In this document: one piece after another, positions 55,089-64,000 of the stretch
How positions within the stretch are numbered: position 1 is the first letter of the stretch
Layout: each line of letters starts with the position of its first letter
The notes under the pieces: generated by a model
What the model was told of the DNA's origin: nothing
Seen by the model: the letters and a program-made list of their open reading frames with translations, nothing else
Databases searched by the model: none
Translations under genes and position numbers: made by a program
From: Acrasis kona
Taxonomy: Eukaryota > Heterolobosea > Eutetramitea > Acrasida > Acrasidae
Reading direction: 5' to 3'
Assembly: GCA_026419775.2 (NCBI GenBank)
Contig: JAOPGA020000943.1
Coordinates: forward strand, 1-64,000
Length of the DNA: 64,000 bases

Positions 55089-56039
55089 TTATTGAGAAGG
55101 TTTGTTTTGGTTATAGAACAGGTTCATCATAATGTCACTAGGTGAAATCCACATCAAAAAGTGTAGGAATTTATAAATCAAGCCAGGAACAGCAACGCTG
55201 TGTCCATTCATCATATGGTAGTATCCACATGCTGCGACTTCTTCTGGTGTTAGTTTAGCAACAGAGGTGTACTTTCCGATTGTGTCATATTTCGATCTCT
55301 TCACAAAATTGGTCAAGGTGGCACCTGGAAGTAGGGCGGTGCTTGTAATGTTATATTTGGCCAACTCTACGTGTGATGCCATTGCAAATAGTCTAGTGAA
55401 GGCTTTTGTAGATGCATACACATTAAACAAAGGATTCGGTTGAACGCCAGCAAGACTTGATGTGGTTATCATTTTTAGGCTACTTTTTCTGTTAATTGCA
55501 TCATTAACAAAAGCGTGGGCCACATGAACAACTGCAGTAGAGTTTACCTGAATCATATCATTGACTTGATTCCACTCCAATTTTTGCAACTCTCCAACCA
55601 TACCAAACCCAGCATTGTTTACGAGGTAGTCTGCTTTTACTTCCAACTGATTCAAAATTCTATCAAAGGTAGCTAATCTGTCTTCGTTCTTGCTCAAGTT
55701 ACAAGACTCACATATTACCTTTACTCCAAATTTCTCCACAAGGCTCTTTCTTACTAGTTCTACCTCCTCCTTTGGGTCATTTGACACCAACACAAGATCA
55801 ATTTTATCTCTTGCAAACAATTTGGAAAATTCTAATCCAATACCAGATGTTCCTCCTGTTATAACTGCCGTACCTCTCCTCTTCGATCTAAAATTGCTGA
55901 TTCTGATCTTTTCTATTAAGTGGCTTGTTATAAAGGTAATAGTGCTTGCTGCAAATAACAGGGGTATTGTCTTGAATATTAGAAACTTTCCGTGGTTGAT
56001 AACCTCCTGCCAGGATATAAAATCAAGAGCAGACTGCAT
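55089..56039 (-). CDS. membrane-anchored short-chain dehydrogenase
   Basis: 316 residues, single exon. An N-terminal membrane helix (about 20-42, PLLFAASTITFITSHLI) is followed by an SDR domain: TGGTSGIGLEFSKLFA, YLVNNAGFG, TTSSLAG, and YASTK as the catalytic pair. The layout matches the 17-beta-HSD type 12/3-ketoacyl-CoA reductase and DHRS group of the endoplasmic reticulum. The substrate (sterol, retinoid or acyl-CoA) cannot be chosen. Confidence 0.88.
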   Translation of the reverse strand: MQSALDFISWQEVINHGKFLIFKTIPLLFAASTITFITSHLIEKIRISNFRSKRRGTAVITGGTSGIGLEFSKLFARDKIDLVLVSNDPKEEVELVRKSLVEKFGVKVICESCNLSKNEDRLATFDRILNQLEVKADYLVNNAGFGMVGELQKLEWNQVNDMIQVNSTAVVHVAHAFVNDAINRKSSLKMITTSSLAGVQPNPLFNVYASTKAFTRLFAMASHVELAKYNITSTALLPGATLTNFVKRSKYDTIGKYTSVAKLTPEEVAACGYYHMMNGHSVAVPGLIYKFLHFLMWISPSDIMMNLFYNQNKPSQ

Positions 56040-56336
56040 CTTTTATTGTAACAAGGAGGAACCAAGAGTGAGATAAACGGTGATCGGAATGGCGGACCGG
56101 TTCGTTATAAGACGTGCCAAACAAAGATCATAATAGTGGATGGAGAGTGTGATCATTACAAACAAGTTCACAAAAATCAGCATGTGTAGGCTCAAAAACA
56201 ATTAACCATTGACTGCGATAGTCTCGCAGATTTTACAAGGGCTACCGACTTGGATCACCCCTCAACATTTCACGGACCAAGACATTTGTTAATAAATAAC
56301 ATTAATTATTATACACAATGTTTTATTATACAAAAT

Positions 56337-57457
56337 TCATTGGTCTTCTTCCTCATCCCCCTCATCTTCAAGTCTCAAATGTACATCATGTTGCGATGAG
56401 TGTTCATTCGCCTCCAATACCTGCTTGTTAAGTGGCCCCAAAAGAACGTAAAGGAAACCAAAATAACCAACATATATTAGAGCAGTGACGTCATAGAACA
56501 GCATGTAATCCGCATTTTGTGTCGGTATCATTGAGAAAAACCAGGATATCATCGATGTCGCGCAAAAGCAGACGTCACTCACCACATTCAGCGTCACTAA
56601 CTACAAGAGTTAAAAGTGTATTGAAAACAAACATCATACCAAAGTGAGGGATTTCCATACATTGTACTCAACTTCCAAATGATAGCTTCTATATAATATG
56701 ATACAAGAACAGGTAAAAAAGAAGAGAAAGAAGGAACACCACAATATAGCATTAATCCAAGAGAATGTATACCATAAAGCTTCGAAACTTGAACATTCCA
56801 TCGGGGTTGCGCGACTACAGTATGCTAACAATCCGTCTATTAACAATTCCGCAACAGTGGTCGCAAGAAGTATTAGTAGTGATGCAGTGGCGGAGAGTTT
56901 TAGATATCTTTTTTTCTTTTCAATATCAGAAATGTTATCAAAAATTCCACATCTATTGGCCTGTGTTAAACTATTTTGTGTTAAATGTAATGTGACTAAA
57001 GACCCTACCATTCATAAAACAATAACGTGGCCATCAGTAGGGCAACGAAAACTCTAATATCATCAGCAAGAACGTTGAGGTATAGGTGACTCAATATTGG
57101 TGATTTTATAAATTTTGAAAAAGGCTCTCCAAGAGCATGTGCCAAAGGCACCAACATTGGTATTAATGTAACTGTTATGTTAGATCGAACATGAAGCAAG
57201 TACGTACATATTAACAATAAAATCGCAGTAGAACATAGTAGCGGTGATGTGGTGCGGATTAAAAATGTTCTGTCTCTTCCCCTCCATCTCGGGTACTTCG
57301 CAACGCCAACATATATAAATAATCCAATGAAAGCCACATAAATAAACGGAATAGGAGCAAACATGATCAAGACACGTTCGTTTGCATCATAAGTGTCTGA
57401 CATTTCGTATTTTACAATATTGCTATTATTAAAAAGTTTTACTTGAAAATTATACAT
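56337..57457 (-). CDS. seven-transmembrane receptor-like protein
   Basis: Exons 57457-57009, 56970-56640 and 56600-56337 (introns 38 and 39 nt) give 347 residues, or 329 from the second ATG at 57403. Seven hydrophobic helices can be counted, for example PFIYVAFIGLFIYVGV, LLCSTAILLLICTYLL, ASLLILLATTVAELL and YDVTALIYVGYFGFLYVLL. The N-terminus has an N-glycosylation site, and the cytosolic tail is short and acidic (EDEGDEEEDQ). The topology suits a G-protein-coupled receptor, but I see no DRY or NPxxY motif. Confidence 0.65.
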
Positions 57458-57621
57458 TAAGATCACAGCAAGCCTTGAACTACAACCCAACCTTACTTCT
57501 CTGATACATACTATCAAAAACTAGGTTTCAAAGCAGTTCCTAGTTTTTCAGAGGGCTTTAAATGATTTTCAAAATTTTATTCGTGTATGTTATTTCCATT
57601 TCGGTGATATTCAGACCAGTG

Positions 57622-58538
57622 TTAGGTATATAAACAACCCCTTTGGCACGAAATAATAGAACATTTATTGTATGACTCTTTTTTCTTCTTCTTGCAATGG
57701 TAAATCACTTCTCCTTTCTTCAACTTCTCAAAAATTTCCTGAGGTATCATCGAATCTACAGCAACGCTTTTGAATACTTCCACCACATTAGTACGTGAAA
57801 GTGCACTGGTAGATGTAAAGCTTGCACCGATAGATTCTGCAAACAGTATGCCTTGTTCTTGATCTACACAAGTCGTTCGTTTCGGTGTATCCCTCTTACA
57901 CTCCACAACATGTAATTTCAGGTTAGGTTGAACTACACAATCTTTGATTGATTGTGACACAAATTTATAATTTTGTTCTCTGCACTCTGTAAATGACTCT
58001 TGCGACTGGCAATCGTAACACAAAAGTATATATTCAGTAAAACGAATCCAGTTTTGTCTCAATGAAGCAAAGTCATTCAACCCTGATGTGTCTTAGAGAT
58101 GAAATAAAAAATTTGAGAACGGTGTGCTTGCTTACCTAGTATGTACAAAAGTACCTCTTCACCAAGAACAGTAACACTTTTACTATAGGCATCTTCAATG
58201 GTATAGTCGTACGATTCTAAGAACGCATCCACAATAAATCTCACAACTAGCGAGGATTTACCAGAAAATGCAGGTCCGAACAGTACTATTTTGATGGGGT
58301 CATTTGAATTCTTTCTTTTCTTAGCGTTTGCTTTTAAATACAGGTAGATTTGAGAGAAGCAGAATTTAAAATTTTGATCTATTATTTCTGAAAGGTTATT
58401 GTAGCTCCAAATTCCTGACCAAACAACATCTCCTTCAAAGATTTTTCTGAATTGTCGAGAAACCAATTCGTACTGAAGCACTTCCTTTACTTCGGGATTA
58501 ACAAATGATGCCACATACCCAAGAACATCGTCGTTCAT
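57622..58538 (-). CDS. F-box and Ras-like GTPase fusion
   Basis: Exons 58538-58136 and 58091-57622 (44-nt intron) give 290 residues. Residues 1-45 look like an F-box (DDVLGYVASFVNPE...LVSRQFRKIF...VVWSGIW). From about 82 a Ras-type G domain follows: P-loop GPAFSGKSS, switch I YDYTIEDAYSKS very like Ras, and G3 DTSGLNDF, which the splice creates. The G4 motif NKxD is not recognisable (VECKRD in its place) and G5 may be TSALS. The C-terminus is Lys- and Cys-rich without a CaaX box. Guanine specificity may therefore be weak. It suggests a ubiquitin-ligase substrate receptor controlled by a nucleotide switch. Confidence 0.75.
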
Positions 58539-59129
58539 TTGACGTTGTAAAAGCCATTTTTTGGTTAAGTTGGTATTTATGTGGAACAGAGTTATTTAAA
58601 TGGGTACAACTTTAACCTAATTGACACCAAATGCCCGAAGTGTCAATTACATCATGAAGACCATAGCTGATCCATCCATACTGGTACATAATTTCCCATC
58701 ACATGTACCATGTTGAGAGATTTGATCACACAATTTTAAATCTGTTGATAATCTGGGAGTGTCTATTGGCGATGGGGCTCGCAAATAGATGCTCTCTATG
58801 AAATTCATTGGTGATCCTGATACAATCTGTCCTAATTTGTTTAATGGACTTATGATGTAAGCTTTGTTTGAGAGTGAGCTTTATTTCAACCACAAGAAGA
58901 TGAGATTATTTGAAGTTAAATGTACATTTCCCAATATTGTATCTAGGCTTTATATTGCTGCGGCAAGGACTTCAGCCAAAATGTTGGATACTCTCGGTCT
59001 TCTTGTCGGCGCTGATTGGTCTCTAATTTCCCAGGGTCCTTCTTCAAAAGTAACAAAATTTAATCTTCATCTAATTACAAGTTGTAAAGAAGCCGAAAGT
59101 CAACCGCCTGAATCATTGAGGTTGGAAAT
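58539..59129. other. 590-base stretch with unassigned open pieces
   Basis: Two opposite-strand open stretches overlap here: plus 58864-59133 (ATG at 58900, MRLFEVKCTFPN) and minus about 58893-58647 (with DQISQHGTCDGKLC before a TAA). Neither has a recognisable motif or good splice partner. Possibly a decayed gene. Confidence 0.25.
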
Positions 59130-60329
59130 ATGAAGACACCCTCTAATGTGTTCGTAAACCAGGCTTTGATTCATGTGATGCTTGTAATATCAGCTGTTAT
59201 GTCTGGGTCGTGGTCGGTATTCGCGTCAATATCGATGAATCACATGCACAGCATCACATTTGCTTCTCTTCGTGCAATTTTGTACACGATAGTTCTTTTA
59301 CCAGTAATGATTATCGCGGACCGAAGCTTCGTTTTTCCCAACAACTTCAAAAATTCACCAGTACCCTTTATAACAAACAGGCTTCCATCTAAAAGAGGAA
59401 CCGGTCTTTTTGTGCTGTGTGGCTTGTTCCTCTCCTTGAATCAGCTCTCTTTCACAGGTGGACTTGCTATAACGTAATTAATTTGAAAACATTGTCAATG
59501 ACTGAAAAATAGATCACCCAACACTGCTGCCTTATTCGGACCCGTGAACGTTGTAGCTATATCCATTGGTAGTATACTAGTCAAGCATGAACAAATTACA
59601 AAATTGAAGGCCCTAGGAATCACAATTGCCGTAGTTGGTGCGTTTGGCACAGCACTTTTTGAGATTTTGACAAAAGGAACTGACGTTCAAGACAAACCAT
59701 TTAATTCCTTGTCACTACTAGGTTATATTCTCCTCACAATTAATGTGATTTGTAACTCTGCCTATGTAAATCTTCAAACAACAATCATGATTAGAGATCA
59801 CGTGCCAACACTAACGGTATCATTCTGGTGCTATCTGTACAGGTAAACTATTATACTCCTTTGCATCTTATCATTATTCTAGCACAATTTTCACGACAGC
59901 AGTCGCTTCATTTTATTGGACAAGTATAAATCTTGACACAATCACTTGGGAGGCATGGTATGGTGTTGTTTATGCGGCAACCATGGGTGCCAGCATACCG
60001 TGGACGATAAACGCGTGTAAGTATATTTGACTCATTTTACATGTGTAATCAATCATTTAGATGGAACAAAGTTATTGAAGCCGACGGCAAGGGCCGTGCA
60101 TGGTGCTATGGCACCCGTCTATACTGCGATATTTTCTTATCTGTTATTAGGAGACATTATCGGCTGGTACATGGCGGTTGGAGCGTTGGTAATTAGTAGT
60201 GGTGTGGTGTGTGTCGGATTGAGTAAATCAATGGAAACTGCAAAAAAAGAACTCAGAAAGGAAGTTACAATGAAGGAAGTGATGATGCAAGACTCAACAG
60301 AATTTGTCGACGAGGTGGAGAAAGTGTGA
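59130..60329 (+). CDS. EamA/DMT-family membrane transporter
   Basis: Exons 59130-59473, 59513-59842, 59883-60016 and 60061-60329 (introns 39, 40 and 44 nt) encode 358 residues. Ten membrane helices form two EamA repeats: the first ends near GGLAITSPNTAALFGPVNVV, the second near HGAMAPVYTAIFSYLLLGD. The motifs P-N-T-A-A-L and P-V-Y-T-A-I are typical of plant WAT1-like and other drug/metabolite exporters. The charged tail (KKELRKEVTMKEV) is cytosolic. Substrate unknown. Confidence 0.85.
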
Positions 60330-60458
60330 TGTAAATTTTTATGAATTAGAATTCATCGCCATAAACTTGCATTTAATTAAGTTTGGCTCCACATGAAAAC
60401 ATTTGAAACTTGAAACACTTTCGGGAATGGAAAACTCAATGAAATATGACATCAAAAC

Positions 60459-60542
60459 GGGGACAAGCGGGAATCGAACCCACAACCTTCCGCACCCAAA
60501 GCGGAAATCATACCAATATCTTCAAAACTAGACCATTATCCC
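60459..60542 (-). tRNA. tRNA-Pro (anticodon UGG) with a 12-base D-loop insertion
   Basis: The minus strand folds as a tRNA. The acceptor GGGATAA pairs with TTGTCCC (one G-U). The anticodon arm is TCCGC-TTTGGGT-GCGGA, the variable loop 5 bases, and the T arm GTGGG-TTCGATT-CCCGC. The anticodon TGG reads proline, and the arms follow the usual eukaryotic tRNA-Pro. The D region reads TGGTCTAG, then about 12 extra bases (TTTTGAAGATAT), then TGGTATGAT, so the molecule is 84 rather than 72 bases and the A-box consensus is split. A TTTT Pol III terminator follows immediately. It could be an intron-like insertion that must be removed, or a tolerated or dead copy. Confidence 0.85.
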
Positions 60543-60603
60543 GTACACAGTATCCGAATATCTATGTATCTGATATAGATTTGATAGACATAACAAATTT
60601 ATT

Positions 60604-61302
60604 TCATTTCCTTGCTTGGCTTGAGTCTTTCAGACTCTTTCTAGCGTACATGTATGCATTTATCATCCCCTTGAACTGTTCTCCAGGCATAAATTGGGTT
60701 TGGTCCAGGCCTAAAGTCTTGGCCATTCTTGAAGCAAATGATTGGGAATTAATGGTTCCACTCCAAAGTACCACATGTGGACAAGTCTTCTCATCACAAC
60801 CTGTCAATTTACAATATCGCACTTTTCCATCTTCTTCACACATTTTATTAAATAGTTTTATGGCAAGCAAATAAAAATGTAAAGATATTTGTTCAAATTC
60901 ACAACCCTCCTCTGCTCCAATGTTGCTCAAGTCCACCACTCCTAAATCATAGAACCTCCTTAGCTTAGGATCATTCTTGTACACACCAAGGCCTCCTCCT
61001 GATAGATAAATGATGTGATTGTCATCGTCTCTGACAAGTGGGTGTTTGGATCTTAGATGTATGTGGTAGCCTCTCAAAGCTTCTTCGTCCGTGTGTCCCA
61101 TTATATCTATCATCATCACTGCGTGTCTGTCACAATATCCACTTGCAACGTCCTTGATTGGATCCCCGTACATGAGAATGTAGACACGACCCCTCTGTTC
61201 CAGATCAATAGTCTTAAATAATCCATCATAGCTAAACCCAGGCATCATGGTAGGTTCTAGATCGAAATCGTCTTTTTTGTGTTTTATAAAAAGCGACCAC
61301 AT
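60604..61302 (-). CDS. hypothetical protein, about 232 residues
   Basis: From the ATG at 61302 (MWSLFIKHKKDDFDLE). Soluble, with Asp/Gly-rich stretches (YILMYGDPIKDVASGY), a His-rich segment (GYHIHLRSKHPLVRDDDNHI), a pair of Cys (YCKLTGCDEKTCPH) and a helical C-terminus. Conserved-looking globular protein, but I cannot assign it. The frame stays open about 26 codons above the ATG, so an upstream exon is possible. The tRNA gene follows 60 bases after its end on the same strand. Confidence 0.55.
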   Translation of the reverse strand: MWSLFIKHKKDDFDLEPTMMPGFSYDGLFKTIDLEQRGRVYILMYGDPIKDVASGYCDRHAVMMIDIMGHTDEEALRGYHIHLRSKHPLVRDDDNHIIYLSGGGLGVYKNDPKLRRFYDLGVVDLSNIGAEEGCEFEQISLHFYLLAIKLFNKMCEEDGKVRYCKLTGCDEKTCPHVVLWSGTINSQSFASRMAKTLGLDQTQFMPGEQFKGMINAYMYARKSLKDSSQARK

Positions 61303-61582
61303 GACCAGATATTTTTTGTTCGAATTACCATTACAAAAATACAGTACACACAAAGCTACACATTTGATATCGACGAACACCTACCACAGATAAAAAAAAC
61401 GAGAATAGGATAAGGAAATACCCGCTGAGAATAATGCATCTGTCTTATAGAATCCATTCCATTCCGAAATTCCCAATGAACACGCCTAATCAATTAAATT
61501 ATTTTGACCTTGATTGGTCGCTTCATTACAGTTATTGTAAATTCTGGAATTTTATTGGATCGTTTTATCGAACATAAGGTGA

Positions 61583-62605
61583 ATGATAGTTTCGATACCT
61601 AAGGATGTTATGATCGAAATTCTGCACTATTTGGACCTAAAAGATGTCTTCAAACTATGTTCATTAAATTCAACCCTAAAAAAGTTGCTTTACTCAATAG
61701 AAGAAGAGTTTTGGGGGCCACTGTACTTTTCAACCCTGAGAAAGGAACTGTACATATACACAGATAGTTTCACGAGACCTGAAAACATTTCTTGTTATCG
61801 CAAACAAATCTTGAGGAGAGTCGCGCCACTTTTGACTCAAAAAGCAGAACTAGTTAGAAAAATCGATTCAATCATTGAGGCAACACCACAGCACGAAAAA
61901 CATTTATTAACTCCAGACTTTAAGGAAACTATTTTAAAATCTACAAATCTTGTACTCGCCTTTAAAGAAGGGGAAGAATCGTTTTGTTCCTCAAGATTCG
62001 CAGCCACAACATTTGATGTTCCTCAATATGATGCAGATTGGAATGACTTTAATGCCGATGGTATTATTGCTCAATTTAATCTATCTACTTTTAACGAGAC
62101 TTATTGCTCTCACTTATATGGCCTACCAGACAAGGGCATGTTGTACCTTAAATGCCAAAGAACCGGTGAAACAGGTTATAATTGGCATAAAGCGTCCTGT
62201 CATTATCACATCAATTGCTGTGACGTCCTTCGCACAGTGCATATCGACCCAGAAAAAGGTCAATATCCATTGTGTGGTTCATTCATTTTTATAGGTCAAG
62301 TAGAAGAGATCATTGATGTTCCACATCCTATTGATTTATTTCCAAAACTTCATTATCGCTCTTTTTTATATAGTAGTTTAAAGAGTTTGAATTTCTTCAT
62401 CAACAAAGACACTAGAAAGTATTCAAACATTCAAATGTTTGGTACAAGACACTATGTTCAACATGAAGAATACCCTGCCCGTAATTTACTGTTTCAGTAT
62501 TGGTTTTCTGGAGGTAGTTTTGTATCCTTGTTGTATTGGAATGGATATCCTTTGCAAAGCGACGATTGCACAGATGTTGATTTGGTGTATCGTGATGATG
62601 GTTGA
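61583..62605 (+). CDS. F-box protein
   Basis: 340 residues, single exon, starting MIVSIPKDVMIEILHYLDLK. Residues 4-45 are a clear F-box (IPKDVMIEILHYLDLKDVFK, then LCSLNSTLKKLL). The rest is a globular domain with several aromatic and Cys residues (LKCQRTGETGYNWHKASC) that I cannot name; it may be the substrate-binding part. F-box proteins link substrates to SCF ubiquitin ligases through SKP1. Confidence 0.8.
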   Translation: MIVSIPKDVMIEILHYLDLKDVFKLCSLNSTLKKLLYSIEEEFWGPLYFSTLRKELYIYTDSFTRPENISCYRKQILRRVAPLLTQKAELVRKIDSIIEATPQHEKHLLTPDFKETILKSTNLVLAFKEGEESFCSSRFAATTFDVPQYDADWNDFNADGIIAQFNLSTFNETYCSHLYGLPDKGMLYLKCQRTGETGYNWHKASCHYHINCCDVLRTVHIDPEKGQYPLCGSFIFIGQVEEIIDVPHPIDLFPKLHYRSFLYSSLKSLNFFINKDTRKYSNIQMFGTRHYVQHEEYPARNLLFQYWFSGGSFVSLLYWNGYPLQSDDCTDVDLVYRDDG

Positions 62606-62861
62606 CGAGTTTTGAATAAAAAGTTTAGTTGCAGAGCGAGACACGAGAAAAGAAAATCAATACACAATTTTTGTTATTACTTAATTAGGAATTTTAAGAG
62701 ATATTATCATTTTTTAATAATCCGCAACAGCGGTGAAATCGTTCCACTTTGATTGCTTATTTGGAAACGAATGTGTTTATTTTTAAATATTACTTCCTTT
62801 ATTTGGTGTACTTTGTAAAATAAAAGCGAGTCCAATTTAAAAGTTGAATTCAAACACAAAA

Positions 62862-64000
62862 ATGAAAAAGATAAACACAAAGGTTGCTATACTAACTCTA
62901 TTACTCTGCTCTGCATTTGCAGTATTTAATGGCATAGAGGTAACTCAAGGCCAATTCCCCTACCTTGTCTACGTAATGGTTAACCCAGGGCAGTCGGACA
63001 CTTACGCATGTGGAGGAGGTATCATCTCGAAAAGATATGTAATGACTGCAGGTCACTGCAGTTTTGGAAGCGTCTTTCAAGTCATTACCGGTAGAATTGA
63101 TGTGCAAGGATACTACTCAACTGATTTGGTGGATGTCAATAGAGTGATAAGGCCATCTGACTTTGGATCCCTCGGATTCGACTATGACGACATTGCCATC
63201 TTTGAGTTAGCAAAAGACGTATCTGAAGTTCCCAATTACATTCAATACCTCGACATTGGTTTGAACGCACCACCGGTGGGTCAACCATTGACTCTCGTAG
63301 GATTCGGTCAATTAGCTAATGGAGAGAATACACCAAAGGCACACTACGGCACCACATACGTCTCGCCTGATGATGAATGCCACTTTGATTCTTACCAACC
63401 ATCAGTGTCATTTTGTACTGCAGATCCAAATCTGTACTCTTGCCCTGGAGATTCCGGAACACCAATCGTTGTAAAACCCGCTGGAGCAGTCCGATGGGTC
63501 AGCGTAGGTATCGATTCGTATGGTCACGAAGGCACATGTGGAGATAAAGAGTATGATTCCATCGTAGCAAAGGTTGCTTCAATGATTGATTTTATTCGTG
63601 ATAACACATTATTGGCACCACCTAACTTTGTAAACTTGACTTTTGCAAGTAACGGTGCTGTAACAGGGAGTACGGCTGCTCCTCAAGCTGGTCATCAAGA
63701 TTCACATCCAACAGATTGTTGGACATGTCCACCAGGTTATAGTCACTGGTGGGACGCTGGTTATTCCTCATTTAGCGACCCTTGTGGATGTGTTCCGGGA
63801 GTCTTCTCTTCAACAACATCTAATCCTACATCCTCAACCACCACAACGTCGTCGCCCTCAACCACCACATTGTCTCCTGTTGCGCACCGAACTGACTGCT
63901 GGACATGTCCACCAGGATTTATTCACTGGTGGGATGCTGGTGAAACATCCAGTAACGATCCTTGTGGTTGCGTTGCAGAGAGTAAGGGTACTGTACCTAC
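62862..64000 (+). CDS. secreted trypsin-like serine protease with Cys-rich tail modules (partial, runs off the end)
   Basis: An open frame from the ATG at 62862 to the window end (at least 379 residues). Signal peptide KVAILTLLLCSAFA, then a trypsin fold: VFNGIEVTQGQFPYLV aligns with the usual mature start, His65 in TAGHC, Asp110 in DYDDIAIFEL, and Ser198 in CPGDSGTP. The full triad is present. The residue at the floor of the specificity pocket reads Tyr, so trypsin-like Lys/Arg preference is unlikely. After the protease come at least two modules of the form CWTCPPGxxHWWDAGxxxxxxDPCGCV, separated by a Ser/Thr-rich linker. The same module occurs in the protein at 36656. No intron seen. Confidence 0.9.
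   Translation, partial: MKKINTKVAILTLLLCSAFAVFNGIEVTQGQFPYLVYVMVNPGQSDTYACGGGIISKRYVMTAGHCSFGSVFQVITGRIDVQGYYSTDLVDVNRVIRPSDFGSLGFDYDDIAIFELAKDVSEVPNYIQYLDIGLNAPPVGQPLTLVGFGQLANGENTPKAHYGTTYVSPDDECHFDSYQPSVSFCTADPNLYSCPGDSGTPIVVKPAGAVRWVSVGIDSYGHEGTCGDKEYDSIVAKVASMIDFIRDNTLLAPPNFVNLTFASNGAVTGSTAAPQAGHQDSHPTDCWTCPPGYSHWWDAGYSSFSDPCGCVPGVFSSTTSNPTSSTTTTSSPSTTTLSPVAHRTDCWTCPPGFIHWWDAGETSSNDPCGCVAESKGTVP

Overview
This is nuclear DNA from a microbial eukaryote. The evidence is GT-AG introns in most genes, eukaryote-only families (COMMD9, RWDD2, Zn2Cys6 factor, receptor-like kinase, four-EF-hand protein, polycystin-like receptor, hybrid histidine kinase with a fused Ser/Thr kinase, AK6), AATAAA signals and a tRNA-Pro of eukaryotic type. 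The code is standard, the DNA AT-rich and gene-dense (about one gene per 1.5 kb). I reconstructed 43 introns and nearly all are 35-46 nt long. The gene mix (a membrane cyclase with an extracellular sensor, RCC1/polycystin receptors, Zn2Cys6 factor, Thr-rich surface proteins) suggests a free-living amoeboid or flagellate protist, perhaps heterolobosean. That placement is inference.

Region 1 (1-5.7 kb) is accessory. It holds the end of a truncated gene, two uncharacterised reading frames, a decayed TET/JBP-like 2-oxoglutarate oxygenase and, tail to tail with it, a MULE-type transposase with a SWIM finger. Region 2 (5.7-18 kb) mixes membrane and secreted proteins of unknown family, a frameshifted IPNS-like oxygenase, a katanin-like AAA relic, a short-chain dehydrogenase, a Zn2Cys6 factor and a three-repeat membrane protein. 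Region 3 (18-32.9 kb) is signalling-rich: a small basic protein, a receptor-like kinase, COMMD9, RWDD2, a membrane cyclase with a degenerate catalytic site, a 1890-residue RCC1/EGF/Thr-Pro/polycystin-like receptor and an EF-hand protein. Region 4 (34-41.6 kb) has class II fumarase, a surface protein with six copies of an NLSGDNNASPAR motif, a dienelactone hydrolase and a reverse transcriptase relic.

Region 5 (41.6-64 kb) begins with a 2004-residue kinase/ATPase/GAF/histidine kinase/receiver protein. It continues with housekeeping genes (aminotransferase, PMP3, MATE, D-serine dehydratase-like enzyme, AK6, SDR, EamA transporter), a small chromodomain protein, a 7-TM protein, an F-box-Ras GTPase fusion, a tRNA-Pro with an enlarged D-loop, an F-box protein and a secreted trypsin-like protease running off the end. 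The protease shares a Cys-rich module with the NLSGDNNASPAR protein.

Neighbouring genes are not organised into pathways; strands alternate and convergent genes lie 27-50 bases apart. Exon joins are my own readings from splice consensus and frame, without transcript data. Ambiguous bases occur at 481, 3979, 12897 and 12899.
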